The notes: a model not told the origin generated them from the sequence alone. 64,000 nucleotides of DNA from Planctomycetia bacterium (GCA_015075745.1 JABTTW010000002.1:820453-884452), one strand, 5' to 3'; positions 28,507-37,151 are shown, numbered from the stretch's first letter. Made by a program: numbers and translations.

Positions 28507-29202
28507 TTATCCCTGTCGCTTCACCATCGCCTCAACCCACACCGGCACGAAGGGGATGATGCAGCCTTTCGACACCGGCCAGTCCTTGTACAGGCCGACC
28601 TTCTCGCCGATGGCGACGGCACGCTTGCGTAGCGCGGCGTGGTTGATGCCGATGGCGCCGAGCGTGTTGTTCATCGTCCATTGCACTTCCGGCTTGGCCT
28701 TCGGCAGCTCCTTCTCGAGGCGATCGAGCAGGGCCTTCACGTCCAAATCGTCCGCGGCCTTCCCCTTGGCGGCCTTGTTGATCCGCGAAGCGGTGAAATG
28801 CCAGCCCGCTCGGGCAGCCCAGGGGTTTTTGTCCTTCATCCACTTCTCGCGCAGGGCGTCCTTGTCGGGATGCACCGCGACAACGTAACTGTTCAGCCAG
28901 TCCGCGACCTGCGCGCAGGTGGTCGAGCGCGTCAGGCGGTCGACGTCCTTTGCGGTCAGCGACTTGGGCTTGATGATGAGCGCGGCCACGAGCTGCGCCT
29001 CCATGTTGCCGGTATCCCAGAGCGCCAGCGCGAGTTCGTGATCGGTCTTGATCTTCTTGGCGATTGCCCGGATGTCGCCCATCGGCACGCCGAACTGATT
29101 GGCCGGCGGAGTGATGCCGTCAGGCCCGACCTTGGCGTTGTGCTTGCGGCGAGCGTCGTTGCCGAGTGACTTGAGCTTTGCGAGGACATCTTTGACGGTC
29201 AT
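28507..29202 (-). CDS. AlkD-like DNA alkylation repair protein (copy a)
   Basis: A 231-residue AlkD-family protein and first gene of the minus-strand trio. Visible family segments are FGVPMGDIRAIAKKIKTDHE, LALALWDTGNMEAQLVAALI, CAQVADWLNSYVV and NPWAARAGWHF. It shares the overall plan of copy b but low identity. The ATG at 29202 has no Shine-Dalgarno sequence; a perfect TATAAT sits 7 nt before it, suggesting a leaderless mRNA. Confidence 0.82.
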   Translation of the reverse strand: MTVKDVLAKLKSLGNDARRKHNAKVGPDGITPPANQFGVPMGDIRAIAKKIKTDHELALALWDTGNMEAQLVAALIIKPKSLTAKDVDRLTRSTTCAQVADWLNSYVVAVHPDKDALREKWMKDKNPWAARAGWHFTASRINKAAKGKAADDLDVKALLDRLEKELPKAKPEVQWTMNNTLGAIGINHAALRKRAVAIGEKVGLYKDWPVSKGCIIPFVPVWVEAMVKRQG

Positions 29203-29209
29203 GACGCGG

Positions 29210-29239
29210 ATTATACAAAAAGCGCGCCGCCCCGGTCCA
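29210..29239 (-). promoter_or_regulatory. leaderless-type promoter of the AlkD-like operon
   Basis: On the minus strand TGGACC (29234-29239) is followed after 18 nt by TATAAT (29210-29215), and the ATG begins 8 nt after the hexamer. Confidence 0.65.
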
Positions 29240-29295
29240 GCCGCGCCTGATGCTCACTCAGCCGCCACCGCGACCCGCGCCCCAAAATCAGCTCC

Positions 29296-29519
29296 CCAGG
29301 CGCGCACGCCGAGCAAGTGTTGAGTAAAGGATGGTCTGCCATGCACAAGTCGCTCATCACTTCAACCAACGGCTCCGGGCCCCTCGAATTTCGACGTTTC
29401 GACGTTTCGATTTTTCGACGTTTACAGCAAAAATCACCTAAAACTCGAACCGCCCCAACACACGCCCGCCACAACGCTTACAAACGCCCCCAAAAACTTT
29501 TTTCGCCTTATGTCACCTT
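29296..29519 (-). repeat. dispersed intergenic repeat, copy B
   Basis: Reverse-strand copy of the element at 26136-26340 and 60689-60913. Conserved parts read on the minus strand: AAGGTGACATAAGG at the start, GGCGGGCGTGTGTTGGGGCG, AGTTTTAGGTGATTTTTGC, and TTGCTCGGCGTGCGCGCCTGG at the end. Its interior contains a short TTTCGACG tandem repeat not found in the other copies. Confidence 0.75.
29389..29423. repeat. TTTCGACG octamer repeats, block 1
   Basis: Four consecutive octamers, TTTCGACG with one TTTCGATT variant, inside repeat copy B. The same octamer recurs at 29612-29647. Confidence 0.7.
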
Positions 29520-29611
29520 CACATCTTCGCTGCCGCGCCCATTCAGAGCCCCGACCGTCAGGAAGGGGTTACCTCTCGAATGCCCCCGCGCAACCCCGCC
29601 GCCGCGCACCA

Positions 29612-29647
29612 TTTCGACGTTTCGACTTTTCGACGTTTCGACGTTTC
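29612..29647. repeat. TTTCGACG octamer repeats, block 2
   Basis: Four more octamers with one TTTCGACT variant, 55 bp upstream of the coaX -10 hexamer. The 8-bp period is not one helical turn. Confidence 0.7.
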
Positions 29648-29701
29648 CCGCCCAGCACGCCGCCCTCCAGCCCCCGTTCGCCAACGCCCCAACCCCTGCT
29701 C

Positions 29702-29707
29702 TATAAT
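29702..29707 (+). promoter_or_regulatory. coaX -10 hexamer
   Basis: A perfect TATAAT 25 nt before the coaX ATG, leaving room for the GGAG ribosome binding site. The -35 is poorly conserved. Confidence 0.5.
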
Positions 29708-29732
29708 GCCCCCAACGAAAGGCGGAGAACGA

Positions 29733-30539
29733 ATGGCTGATGCACTCCAGGACCCCCGGGTTTACGCAAACCTGCTGATTCTCGAAATCGGTAACTCCCA
29801 CGTCAGCGTGGCGACCAGCATCGGTCCCTCCGTCCGAACCGAGCAGCGTTTCACCCTCGATCAGGCCGACGAAGTCGTCGCCTACTGCGAAACCGCCTGG
29901 GCGGCCCTCCCGGAGGACCACCTTCGCGCAATGGCGGCCGCCAGTGTCGTCCCCGACGCACTGGAAAGCCTCCGCGAGCGAATCGAAGAGGCCCTCAGCG
30001 ACAAAATGATGGTCGTCGGCGAAGACCTCCAGCGCCCCATGTCCCTGGCGGTGGAAGAACCCGAGATGGTCGGCATCGATCGCGTCTGCGCCGCCGCCGC
30101 GGCCTACGACGGCGCCCAGGCGGCCTGCGCCATCGCCAGCTTCGGCACCGCCATCACCATCGACTGCGTCAACGGCGAAGGCGTCTTCATGGGCGGGGCG
30201 ATCCTGCCGGGCCTTCGATTGCAGGCCCGCGCATTGCACGAGGGCACCGCGGCCCTGCCGCAGGTCGAGGTCGTCGCCACCGGCTCCACCTACGGCGCGA
30301 GCACCCAGGACGCCATCTCCAACGGCATTCTCTACGGCGTGGTGGGAGCCCTGCGCGAGATCGTCGAACGCTACGCCACCGAGCTGGGCAGTTGGCCGCT
30401 GCTCATCGCCACCGGCGGGACGGCCGAACTGGTCGGCGGCCAGTGCGATTTCATCGACCGCACCGTCCCCGACCTCTGCATCCGCGGCATCGGCCTCGCT
30501 TATCGCAAGCACTTCACACCATTGACCGAATCATGGTAA
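29733..30539 (+). CDS. coaX: type III pantothenate kinase
   Basis: A 268-residue ASKHA-fold kinase for the first step of CoA synthesis. Family motifs: EIGNSHVSV near the start, GIDRVCAAAAAYDG, FGTAITIDCVNGEGVFMGG and ILPGLRLQARALHEGTAALP. Two positions differ from the family as I know it. The phosphate-loop Asp (D-x-G-N-T) is Glu, and the Asp of D-x-G-T-A is Ser, so activity or cation dependence may be altered. The GIDR aspartate is kept. ATG at 29733 has GGAG 7 nt upstream. It overlaps the next gene by 7 nt. Confidence 0.87.
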   Translation: MADALQDPRVYANLLILEIGNSHVSVATSIGPSVRTEQRFTLDQADEVVAYCETAWAALPEDHLRAMAAASVVPDALESLRERIEEALSDKMMVVGEDLQRPMSLAVEEPEMVGIDRVCAAAAAYDGAQAACAIASFGTAITIDCVNGEGVFMGGAILPGLRLQARALHEGTAALPQVEVVATGSTYGASTQDAISNGILYGVVGALREIVERYATELGSWPLLIATGGTAELVGGQCDFIDRTVPDLCIRGIGLAYRKHFTPLTESW

Positions 30540-31612
30540 CCCCGGATAGTGCAACCGTCGCGGCACTCCTCACCCCGCTCGCCCCCGGCGCCATCGCCGT
30601 CATCGCCCTCACCGGCCCCAAAGCGCGGGAGATTCTGAGCACCGTCCTCCGCGCCCCCAGGAGCGATGCACCGATCGAGCTGGAACTGGGGCGCTCCCGC
30701 CTCTGCCGAATCGTGGACGGCCACGAAGCCCTCGACGACGCCATCGTCGCGATCCTGCCGCACGGCCCTCACGAAGTCGCCGAACTCTGCACCCACGGCG
30801 GCGTCCGCATCGCCCAGCGCGTCCTGGCCCTGCTGGCCGCCAAAGGCGCACAGTTGATCGACGCCGAGTCCTTCACTGCCCGAACCTCAACGCAGTTAAG
30901 CCCGATCGAGCTGGACATCGACCGCGCCCTCCTTCGCTCCCGCAGCCGAAGATTGACCCAGTGGCTCCTCGCCCAGCGCCGCATCCTTCCCGCCTTCATC
31001 GAACGCCTGAATGACCTGAGCGACCGTGACCGCATGGCCTATCGACACCGCACCTTTACGGCCATGCGCATTTTTGATGGATTGCAAGTGGCAATCGTCG
31101 GCCCGCCGAACGCCGGCAAGAGCACCCTCGCCAACCGCCTCATCGGCCACGAACGCACCATCACATCCGACACGCCCGGCACAACGCGCGACTGGGTCAG
31201 CGAAACAGCACTCATTCAAGGCTGGCCCGTCACCCTCACCGACACCGCCGGCATCCGCGAAACGGATTGCCAGATCGAGTCCGAAGCGATTCGCCGCGGC
31301 CGGCATCAGGCCTCCGCCGCCGACCTCGTGCTGATTCTGGCAGACGCGATGCACGGTGAAGAAGCGTGCAAGCGCAGCATCCTCGAAGCAGCTGAGTCGC
31401 TCCCGTCGGAGGTCAGGCGCCTCTTCGTCTTCAACAAATGGGATCGGGCACAGACGCTCAAGCCCACCAATGGCAGCACCGCCATCCTGGTCTCCGCCAC
31501 AACCGGCCTCGGCATCGAAGCACTCGAACAGCGCATCGCCGAGACCCTCGGCCTGGATCAACTAAAGGACGACATCCCAACAGGATTCACGGGGTCGCAT
31601 TTTCGTGCTTAG
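30533..31612 (+). CDS. MnmE-like GTPase, short and atypical
   Basis: A 359-residue relative of the tRNA-modification GTPase MnmE (usually about 450). An N-terminal TrmE-like domain is recognisable (PGAIAVIALTGPKA, CTHGGVRIAQRVL) but the conserved S-Y-T-G-E-D segment is absent. The G domain has G1 VGPPNAGKSTLANRL, the switch TITSDTPGTTRD, G3 DTAGI and G4 NKWD. The middle helical domain is shortened, and the C-terminal C-x-G-K active-site motif of MnmE is missing; the protein ends GFTGSHFRA. It therefore may not catalyse the U34 modification. Its ATG lies inside the end of coaX, suggesting translational coupling. Confidence 0.8.
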   Translation: MVTPDSATVAALLTPLAPGAIAVIALTGPKAREILSTVLRAPRSDAPIELELGRSRLCRIVDGHEALDDAIVAILPHGPHEVAELCTHGGVRIAQRVLALLAAKGAQLIDAESFTARTSTQLSPIELDIDRALLRSRSRRLTQWLLAQRRILPAFIERLNDLSDRDRMAYRHRTFTAMRIFDGLQVAIVGPPNAGKSTLANRLIGHERTITSDTPGTTRDWVSETALIQGWPVTLTDTAGIRETDCQIESEAIRRGRHQASAADLVLILADAMHGEEACKRSILEAAESLPSEVRRLFVFNKWDRAQTLKPTNGSTAILVSATTGLGIEALEQRIAETLGLDQLKDDIPTGFTGSHFRA

Positions 31613-31663
31613 AAGAAAGGGGGTGCAATCTGAATTACACCAGCGCAAATGGGAAATCGCAGA

Positions 31664-33067
31664 TTACTCCGGCAATTCCTCCTGCGCCGGCTCGGGCAGG
31701 AAAAACGACAGAATAAACCCCGCGACATAGACGCCGCAGCCGATCAGCGCCGCCGCCTGGGCGAATCGGGCGGGCCCCGTATCGCCGGGCATCTGGTTCA
31801 CCAGCTTGGCGGTCACCATGGCGGCGCTGGTGCCGATCATGCGACCGCCGACGTTCGCGGCAAATCCTTCGCCCGTGCCGCGAAGGTGCGTCGGATACAT
31901 GCGCGGCAGGTAATTGCCCCAGAAGGAGAACTGCGCGACGGTGAGGATTCCGACGAGAAGGATTCCCCATTTCAGGATCTGCAAATTGCTCTGCGCCGGG
32001 AACAGAAAAACAAGCGGCACAATCACGATGCCGGGAATCTGGAAGATGCGCAGCAGTCTCCGCCGGCTGACGATCCGCACGGCGAGAAACGCCAGAATGC
32101 ATCGACCGATGAGCCCGCCGACCTCCTGCCAGCTTTGGACACCGGCGATGATCTTCTGCTGCAGCGGTTTGGCGAGTTCGCTCACCGTCGGCAGACCGGG
32201 AACGATCTGCGGAAGCTGCTGAATCGCGCCGAAGGCCGCGCCATAGCTGCAAGCAAACATAAGCGTCGTCACGATCGTGGTGCGGCGCAGCTCGGGGCTG
32301 AACAGGGCCGCGAAGCTGGGGCGCTTCAGCGTGCCCTCGGCCTTCTTCTTCGCCCACGATGGAGACTCAGGCAGGAACGGACGAATGGCAAGAAGCGGAA
32401 TGGCCGGGATCACGCCGGAGATCAGTGTATAGCGCCACGCCTCGTGTCCACCGTGAATGGCGGGCAGGTTCGGTCCCCAGTGGACGGCCAAATAGTTCGC
32501 CCCCGCGACGAGAAGACCGCCAATGGAACTGAATGCCTGAGTCCAGCCGAGCACGCGTTCGCGCTGCTTGGGGTCGGGAAACATTTCCGACAGCCACGCC
32601 ACGGCGGCGACAAACTCGACGCAAACGCCCACGAAGGTCGTGCATCGCAGAATCAGAAGCATATACACACTCGTGCTGTACCCCGCGGCGCAGGCACTGA
32701 AGGCATAAATGAGAATGCTCCAGACCAGCACGCGCCGTCGCCCCAGCCGATCGGTCAGATAGCCGCCGAGCAGACCAAAAACGCCCCCGCAAAGTGCCGG
32801 CAGATAGAACAGCCATCCAAGCCAGTTATTAAACTCCGGCGAGCCGGGCACGACGCCGACGAGTTCCTTGAGGGCCGGCGCCAGGATGAGCGGCAGCATC
32901 AGCAATTCGTAAATGTCGAACGCGAAGCCGATGGAGGCGATGACACAGATGAGCCATTGCACGCGGGTAAGCTTCAAGCCGCTGGTGACGGCCGCGCCGC
33001 ACTGCGAGCAGTGGGAGGCGTTCTCCCTCAGTGGCGAGCCGCACTTTCGACATGATGGGTGTGCCAT
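31664..33067 (-). CDS. MFS transporter with N-terminal zinc ribbon
   Basis: A 467-residue secondary transporter of the sugar/organic-acid (SP/AAHS-like) MFS type with about 12 membrane segments. The loop 2-3 motif is GGYLTDRLGRRRVLVW, and RGTGEGFAANVGGRMIG lies in the C-terminal half. The first 28 residues carry C6, C9, C20 and C23 in C-x2-C-x10-C-x2-C, a zinc ribbon that is not part of normal MFS proteins. Substrate unknown. The Shine-Dalgarno match is weak (GAGAGAG). It is on the opposite strand to coaX-mnmE, with convergent 3' ends. Confidence 0.88.
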   Translation of the reverse strand: MAHPSCRKCGSPLRENASHCSQCGAAVTSGLKLTRVQWLICVIASIGFAFDIYELLMLPLILAPALKELVGVVPGSPEFNNWLGWLFYLPALCGGVFGLLGGYLTDRLGRRRVLVWSILIYAFSACAAGYSTSVYMLLILRCTTFVGVCVEFVAAVAWLSEMFPDPKQRERVLGWTQAFSSIGGLLVAGANYLAVHWGPNLPAIHGGHEAWRYTLISGVIPAIPLLAIRPFLPESPSWAKKKAEGTLKRPSFAALFSPELRRTTIVTTLMFACSYGAAFGAIQQLPQIVPGLPTVSELAKPLQQKIIAGVQSWQEVGGLIGRCILAFLAVRIVSRRRLLRIFQIPGIVIVPLVFLFPAQSNLQILKWGILLVGILTVAQFSFWGNYLPRMYPTHLRGTGEGFAANVGGRMIGTSAAMVTAKLVNQMPGDTGPARFAQAAALIGCGVYVAGFILSFFLPEPAQEELPE

Positions 33068-33202
33068 GGGATGCTCTCTCGGCGAATCGATGCGGGAACC
33101 GTAATGGCCGAAATCGAGACCGTCAACCGATCTGGAGCATGAACGAGAAGCACGCCGGGAAGCAACGCGCCGAGACTTGAACGAGATGCCTTCGCTTCCC
33201 GG

Positions 33203-34489
33203 TCAGTGAATCTTGGCGACCAGAAGCGTTCGATCGTCATCCGCGGGGTGGCCCACCGTGAAGGCGCTCAAATCGGTGAGGACCGCGTCGATGAGCGACG
33301 TCGCCCCGACGCGGCAGTCTTCGAGAACTTTGTCGAGTCGATCAAGTCCATACATCTCGCCGCGGGGATTGTGCGCCTCTGTAATACCATCCGTATAGAA
33401 GACGATCTGGTCGCCCGGGCGCAGGAGATGCGTCGCTTCCTTATAGGATTCGTCGGGCATGATGCCCAGCGGCAGGCCGCCGACTTCGTCGAGTGACGCC
33501 ATGCTTCCATCCTCGCAGCGCTTGAGGCGCGGCGGGTTGTGACCGGCTGAGGCATATATCAGTTCGCGCGATTTCGGATCGTAGATGGCGTAGAAGGCGG
33601 TCACGAAGCTGCCGGTGTTTCCGGTGTAGCGACGGGTGAGTTGCGCATTCAGATAGGTCAGCATCCTGCTCGGCGGAGTGGCGACGCCGGGTTGCGTGTG
33701 GGCGATGCTGTGAGTGATGGCCATCATGACGGCGGCGGGCGTGCCGTGCCCGCTGACGTCGGCAATGAGGATGCCCCATCGATCGTCGGGCAGCGGAAAG
33801 AAATCGTAATAATCGCCGCCGGCCCGGTGGGATGTCTGATAGTAGGCGGCAAGTTCCATGTTGGCGATTTTCGGCAGGACCGGCGGAAGCAGGGATTTCT
33901 GGATGTCCTCGACCTGCTTCAGCTCGAAGTCGATCTCGTCGTAGGCATCTTGCACCTGATTGCGAAGGACGAGATTGAGCGTCGCCCGTCCGAACAGGTT
34001 GGTCATCCACACCAGCTCGGGGAGCTTCTCGCGATCGAAGGCGGCGGGCGCCTTGCGCATCAGCACAACCATGTTCAGCCCTTCGCCGCCGTCGAGAATC
34101 GGCAGCGCCACCAGCGAATTCATCCCGGCGAAGTACTCAGCGCCTGGATCGTCCGGCGGACACTTGATCTGATCGATCAGGGTCGGCTTATCGGAATAAA
34201 TCAACTCGCCAAGCAGGCCGCGATCGAAGACGGGCAGTCGATTTGTCTGCTTCCAGGGATTTACTTCCTCTTTCCACAGATTGCTTCGCGTGATGCGATA
34301 CCAGGGGGCCTGAAGGTCACGCCGACTCATCGAGACCATCCGGTCCGAGGGGATCAGTTGACGGACCCGGACACCGTACGCGCGGACCATCTCCTGGGGG
34401 TCGGTTTGCACGCTCAATTCGCACATCATCTCCGTGACGATGCGCAGACGCTCATTCCAATCCTGACCACCTTGATTAAGAATCGACAC
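33203..34489 (-). CDS. GAF-SpoIIE (PP2C-type) protein phosphatase, RsbU-like
   Basis: A 428-residue signalling phosphatase. Residues about 20-180 form a GAF-like sensor; a short coiled-coil linker (about 185-205, QVQDAYDEIDFELKQVEDIQ) leads to the PPM/SpoIIE domain. Metal-binding and catalytic motifs are intact: AGGDYYDFF, ADVSGHGTPAAVMM, SAGHNPP, FYTDGITEA and DDRTLLV. Such enzymes dephosphorylate anti-anti-sigma factors in partner-switching pathways; no partner gene is adjacent. GTG start at 34489 with GGAGAGG upstream. Confidence 0.9.
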   Translation of the reverse strand: MSILNQGGQDWNERLRIVTEMMCELSVQTDPQEMVRAYGVRVRQLIPSDRMVSMSRRDLQAPWYRITRSNLWKEEVNPWKQTNRLPVFDRGLLGELIYSDKPTLIDQIKCPPDDPGAEYFAGMNSLVALPILDGGEGLNMVVLMRKAPAAFDREKLPELVWMTNLFGRATLNLVLRNQVQDAYDEIDFELKQVEDIQKSLLPPVLPKIANMELAAYYQTSHRAGGDYYDFFPLPDDRWGILIADVSGHGTPAAVMMAITHSIAHTQPGVATPPSRMLTYLNAQLTRRYTGNTGSFVTAFYAIYDPKSRELIYASAGHNPPRLKRCEDGSMASLDEVGGLPLGIMPDESYKEATHLLRPGDQIVFYTDGITEAHNPRGEMYGLDRLDKVLEDCRVGATSLIDAVLTDLSAFTVGHPADDDRTLLVAKIH

Positions 34490-34731
34490 TGCACCTCTCC
34501 CGTGATGGCTGGATGAACGGTTCGCCGCGAACTTGCGAGAATTGTATCGCGCCGAAGTCGGTGCGGCATAAGCACGTCATCTTCGCAGTCGATCAAATCT
34601 GCTCCGGACCCTGATCGAGACGGCGTACGGTGTCATCGGAGGAGCGCGTCGCCTCGGAATGAGCGGACTACCCCAACGTCAGAAATGGGTGAAAGGACCG
34701 ACGGTCAATGTGCGGATGCAGCGGGTGTAAA

Positions 34732-34758
34732 ACCACCCCCAAGGGGATTCGAACCCCT
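34732..34758. repeat. attL, 27-bp core direct repeat
   Basis: A perfect copy of 43377-43403, the 3' end of tRNA-Glu (T arm and acceptor). It marks the left boundary of the integrated element and is a stranded tRNA 3' fragment. Confidence 0.92.
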
Positions 34759-35044
34759 TACCGAATCGGCGGAAGTCTCGCCAAACACACACGTTACGGA
34801 TTCGCAAGAAACCTGCTTACCGACTGGCTTACCGAAATCCGCGCAATTCCGCGCCGACTTGGGTCGCCTGATTGAAGCATGGCCGCGCCTGTCTGAGTCG
34901 GTCCGTGCTGCGATTCTGTTACTTGCTGACCCTCCGTCCCCCGACTGCGCGGACGTGTCGAGCCGCACAAGCCCCGCAACTGGCTTGGATGCTGTTCCGC
35001 GCCGCGCATCGGGGGCGACATTATCGCAAGGCGGTGAAAAGTGA
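34733..35044 (+). pseudogene. displaced 3' part of the integrase gene
   Basis: Reading from the att core, this frame gives PPPRGFEPL, identical to the end of the integrase at 43378-43404 and in the same phase, then 94 further codons to TGA at 35042. The unique part contains a likely helix, LIEAWPRLSESVRAAILLLA. From memory, similar tails end many intact planctomycete integrases; this needs a search. In the circular form it would be fused to the integrase, giving about 586 residues. It overlaps the next gene by GTGA, as real genes in one operon do. In the integrated state it has no proper start, apart from a possible ATG at 34685. Confidence 0.75.
34763..34835 (+). promoter_or_regulatory. left arm motifs, probable integrase/accessory binding sites
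   Basis: Moving away from the core: GAATCGGCGGA (34763-34773), GATTCGCAAG (34799-34808), then GCTTACCGA twice at a 12-bp period (34815-34823, 34827-34835). A variant, CCTTACCGA, touches the core (34756-34764). The same words occur in mirror order beside the right core. Confidence 0.6.
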
Positions 35045-36396
35045 ACGTCGGCATTATCCGAGGTTTCATCGGCCGCATTGCCCGCGACCTGGCTGACGTG
35101 GCTATACGGCTCGAAAGTCGGGCTGGCTCACCCGTCGGCGGTTTGTTCATTCCCGGCGCAATATCCGAAACGGGCAGGGCGACGATTCTCGTAAACGTCG
35201 GCGATGGACCGTCGGAAGCCGAGGCCCTGGCCGTTGTCGTCCATGAACTCGCGCACTATGCGACCGACCGAACCCCGACATCCCCCCCGGTTTCCGCTGA
35301 GGACATCGACCTGCGCCGCGAAGTCGCACGGCGAGCGATGGACGGCGTACTGCCGGAACCGAAAATGCCATATGATAGGCATGAGGCCGACTTCATCCGA
35401 TGCCTGATTCATCTATGGGTCCGGTCTGATGCGCTTGGCTATCGCTTCACGGCGCAAAGCCTGTTTCCGCACGGCCACTATCAACTCAGCGACTTGTTTG
35501 GCTATCTGCGGGCGCTCGGTGACGAGCCGACACGCATGGCGCGATTGACCCTCCACGAAATTCAGCAAATAGAACCGCCGGACGATTTTTCCGAGCTTTG
35601 GCGCGAGGACGTTGCGGCGGTGGAACTCTCACAGAAGGAACGTAAGAACATGGCAAGCGGAAGTATTTTTGACCGATTGAGGCGGCGCGAAGTCGCACGG
35701 ACCGAAAGCCTTTATGAAATCGCGGCGGCGCTGGCTCGCGGAGATGACCGCGACCCCAAGACCGTCGAGGCGGTATTGGCCGACGCCGGTAAGACCGTCG
35801 AGGACCTGGAGCAACTGACCGAACAATTCCGCCAGCGACACGCCAAGCGCGAGCACATTCGCGATGCCGAGCAACTGCAAAAAGAAGGCCGACAACTGGA
35901 AACCCAGCTGGCGGCAATTGACGAAGCGCACGAGCGCGCCATCTTGAAGTGGGAAGAAACCCGCGACCCGATTATTTTTCGGCTCGGCGAGATTCAACGC
36001 GCACAGAGCGCCGCAGATACGTTTCGTGCCGAACTGCTGACCGGCACACCTGCCCCCGAACTGTCTGAGCGACAACGCGAAGCGCACGACCGGCACAATC
36101 GGCTTGACACCCGAGCGCGTGAACTGCGGGCGCTTGTCGCGGCGAACCGTCGCGAGCGCGAGAGCGCAGAGCACACAATCAAGCGGCGGCAGGGCCGTCG
36201 CATCCCAATGAGCGGATATGTTTCCGCAGGCCATGTCGATTCCGAGCAGATTGAGGATCAGCGAATCGTCGCAGTGGGCAAGTTGTGCGAGTCGCGAGCG
36301 ACGCGATATGCGGCCGACCTGGCTGGCGTCGAAAAAGAACTGCAAGCGGCCGAGCGCGAATGTGCGGAGATTGACGCGCAAGTAGCGGCTTCCTGA
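35041..36396 (+). CDS. HExxH-motif protein with coiled-coil C-terminus
   Basis: A 451-residue protein starting at GTG 35041 (AAGG about 9 nt upstream, overlapping the previous stop). Residues about 50-75 contain VVVHELAHYATD: H68-E69 and H72 form a zinc-metallopeptidase signature. From about residue 200, starting near MASGSIFDRLRRREV, a charged helical region runs to the end. It is almost free of hydrophobic segments. An internal ATG at 35650 with AAGGA upstream could allow separate translation of the second part, or the gene may be a fusion. It is the first cargo gene of the element; its target is unknown. An ImmA-like regulatory protease is one possibility. Confidence 0.65.
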   Translation: MNVGIIRGFIGRIARDLADVAIRLESRAGSPVGGLFIPGAISETGRATILVNVGDGPSEAEALAVVVHELAHYATDRTPTSPPVSAEDIDLRREVARRAMDGVLPEPKMPYDRHEADFIRCLIHLWVRSDALGYRFTAQSLFPHGHYQLSDLFGYLRALGDEPTRMARLTLHEIQQIEPPDDFSELWREDVAAVELSQKERKNMASGSIFDRLRRREVARTESLYEIAAALARGDDRDPKTVEAVLADAGKTVEDLEQLTEQFRQRHAKREHIRDAEQLQKEGRQLETQLAAIDEAHERAILKWEETRDPIIFRLGEIQRAQSAADTFRAELLTGTPAPELSERQREAHDRHNRLDTRARELRALVAANRRERESAEHTIKRRQGRRIPMSGYVSAGHVDSEQIEDQRIVAVGKLCESRATRYAADLAGVEKELQAAERECAEIDAQVAAS

Positions 36397-36517
36397 ATCG
36401 GGACGGCGGTGCCGGGCTGGCGGCACCCCCTCCCGTTCCGGGTCCTCCGCTGGCATTGCTCGCTTTCTAGGGCAAGCGGAATAGCCGCCATACTAGTTTG
36501 ATTGGTAATGTGCGAAA

Positions 36518-36859
36518 ATGAACTCGATTCTGACCCTAATTCTCCAAGATTGTGAGCGAATAGCGGCAATGCCATTGGAACCGCCAGACATCCCCTATGG
36601 CGTGAAGCGTGGCAATCACAAGCTGCGCGTCGGCCTGGCTCGGCGGCATGGGATTGTGCCGCTGGACGTGGCGGCGTGGCTCGGCGGCTCGGCTACCGTT
36701 GCCGAGAAATCTAAGTTTCACCGGCACCTGGCGGCGATGGAATCGGCAGGTTTGATTGAACGGCTGAGGCTCCACGGCGCGCAGCGATTCAATCACGTTC
36801 GATTAACAGAAAAAGGATTGGCTGAGGCGAGAGCGCTGGCGAATGTTCGCCAGCGATGA
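36518..36859 (+). CDS. winged-helix DNA-binding protein
   Basis: A 113-residue protein with a MarR-like winged helix at about residues 45-105: VPLDVAAWLGGS, KFHRHLAAMESAGLIERLRL (recognition helix and turn) and HVRLTEKGLAEARAL (wing and final helix). It lies 120 bp after the HExxH gene and 28 bp before the next. It probably regulates element genes. The start at 36518 lacks a clear Shine-Dalgarno sequence. Confidence 0.6.
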   Translation: MNSILTLILQDCERIAAMPLEPPDIPYGVKRGNHKLRVGLARRHGIVPLDVAAWLGGSATVAEKSKFHRHLAAMESAGLIERLRLHGAQRFNHVRLTEKGLAEARALANVRQR

Positions 36860-36887
36860 CGTGTCTTTTTCAAAGGGAGTCTGAGTT

Positions 36888-37151
36888 ATGGCCATAACAG
36901 AACTGACCGCGCAGGAGAAAAACCTGTTGAAATTGTATCGGGAACTAAGCGACCCCCAACGCGAAGTGATTGTGAAGGCGATGATGGAGCAACCGCCGCG
37001 CGACGCTGCCGATGCCTATCTCTTAGGTCTAGTCCGCGAGCTTGGCCCGGAATACGCCTGTAAGTTGATTCGCGCGGCGGAATGGGAGCTGGATATTAAG
37101 AGGCGCGACGCAAGGGCCGAGGCGCGGGCCGCACGTTTTGCCGTGTGTTGA
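36888..37151 (+). CDS. small helical protein of unknown function
   Basis: An 87-residue, probably all-helical protein (LTAQEKNLLKLYRELSDPQR). The N-terminal helix pattern resembles segments that follow HTH domains in phage regulators, but no DNA-binding motif is present. AGGGAG lies 8 nt before the ATG. A strong terminator follows. Confidence 0.6.
   Translation: MAITELTAQEKNLLKLYRELSDPQREVIVKAMMEQPPRDAADAYLLGLVRELGPEYACKLIRAAEWELDIKRRDARAEARAARFAVC

Noticed and set aside
31649..33055. 468-codon plus-strand frame opposite the MFS gene
   Set aside because: Arg/Glu-rich shadow; the minus-strand gene has clear MFS and zinc-ribbon motifs.
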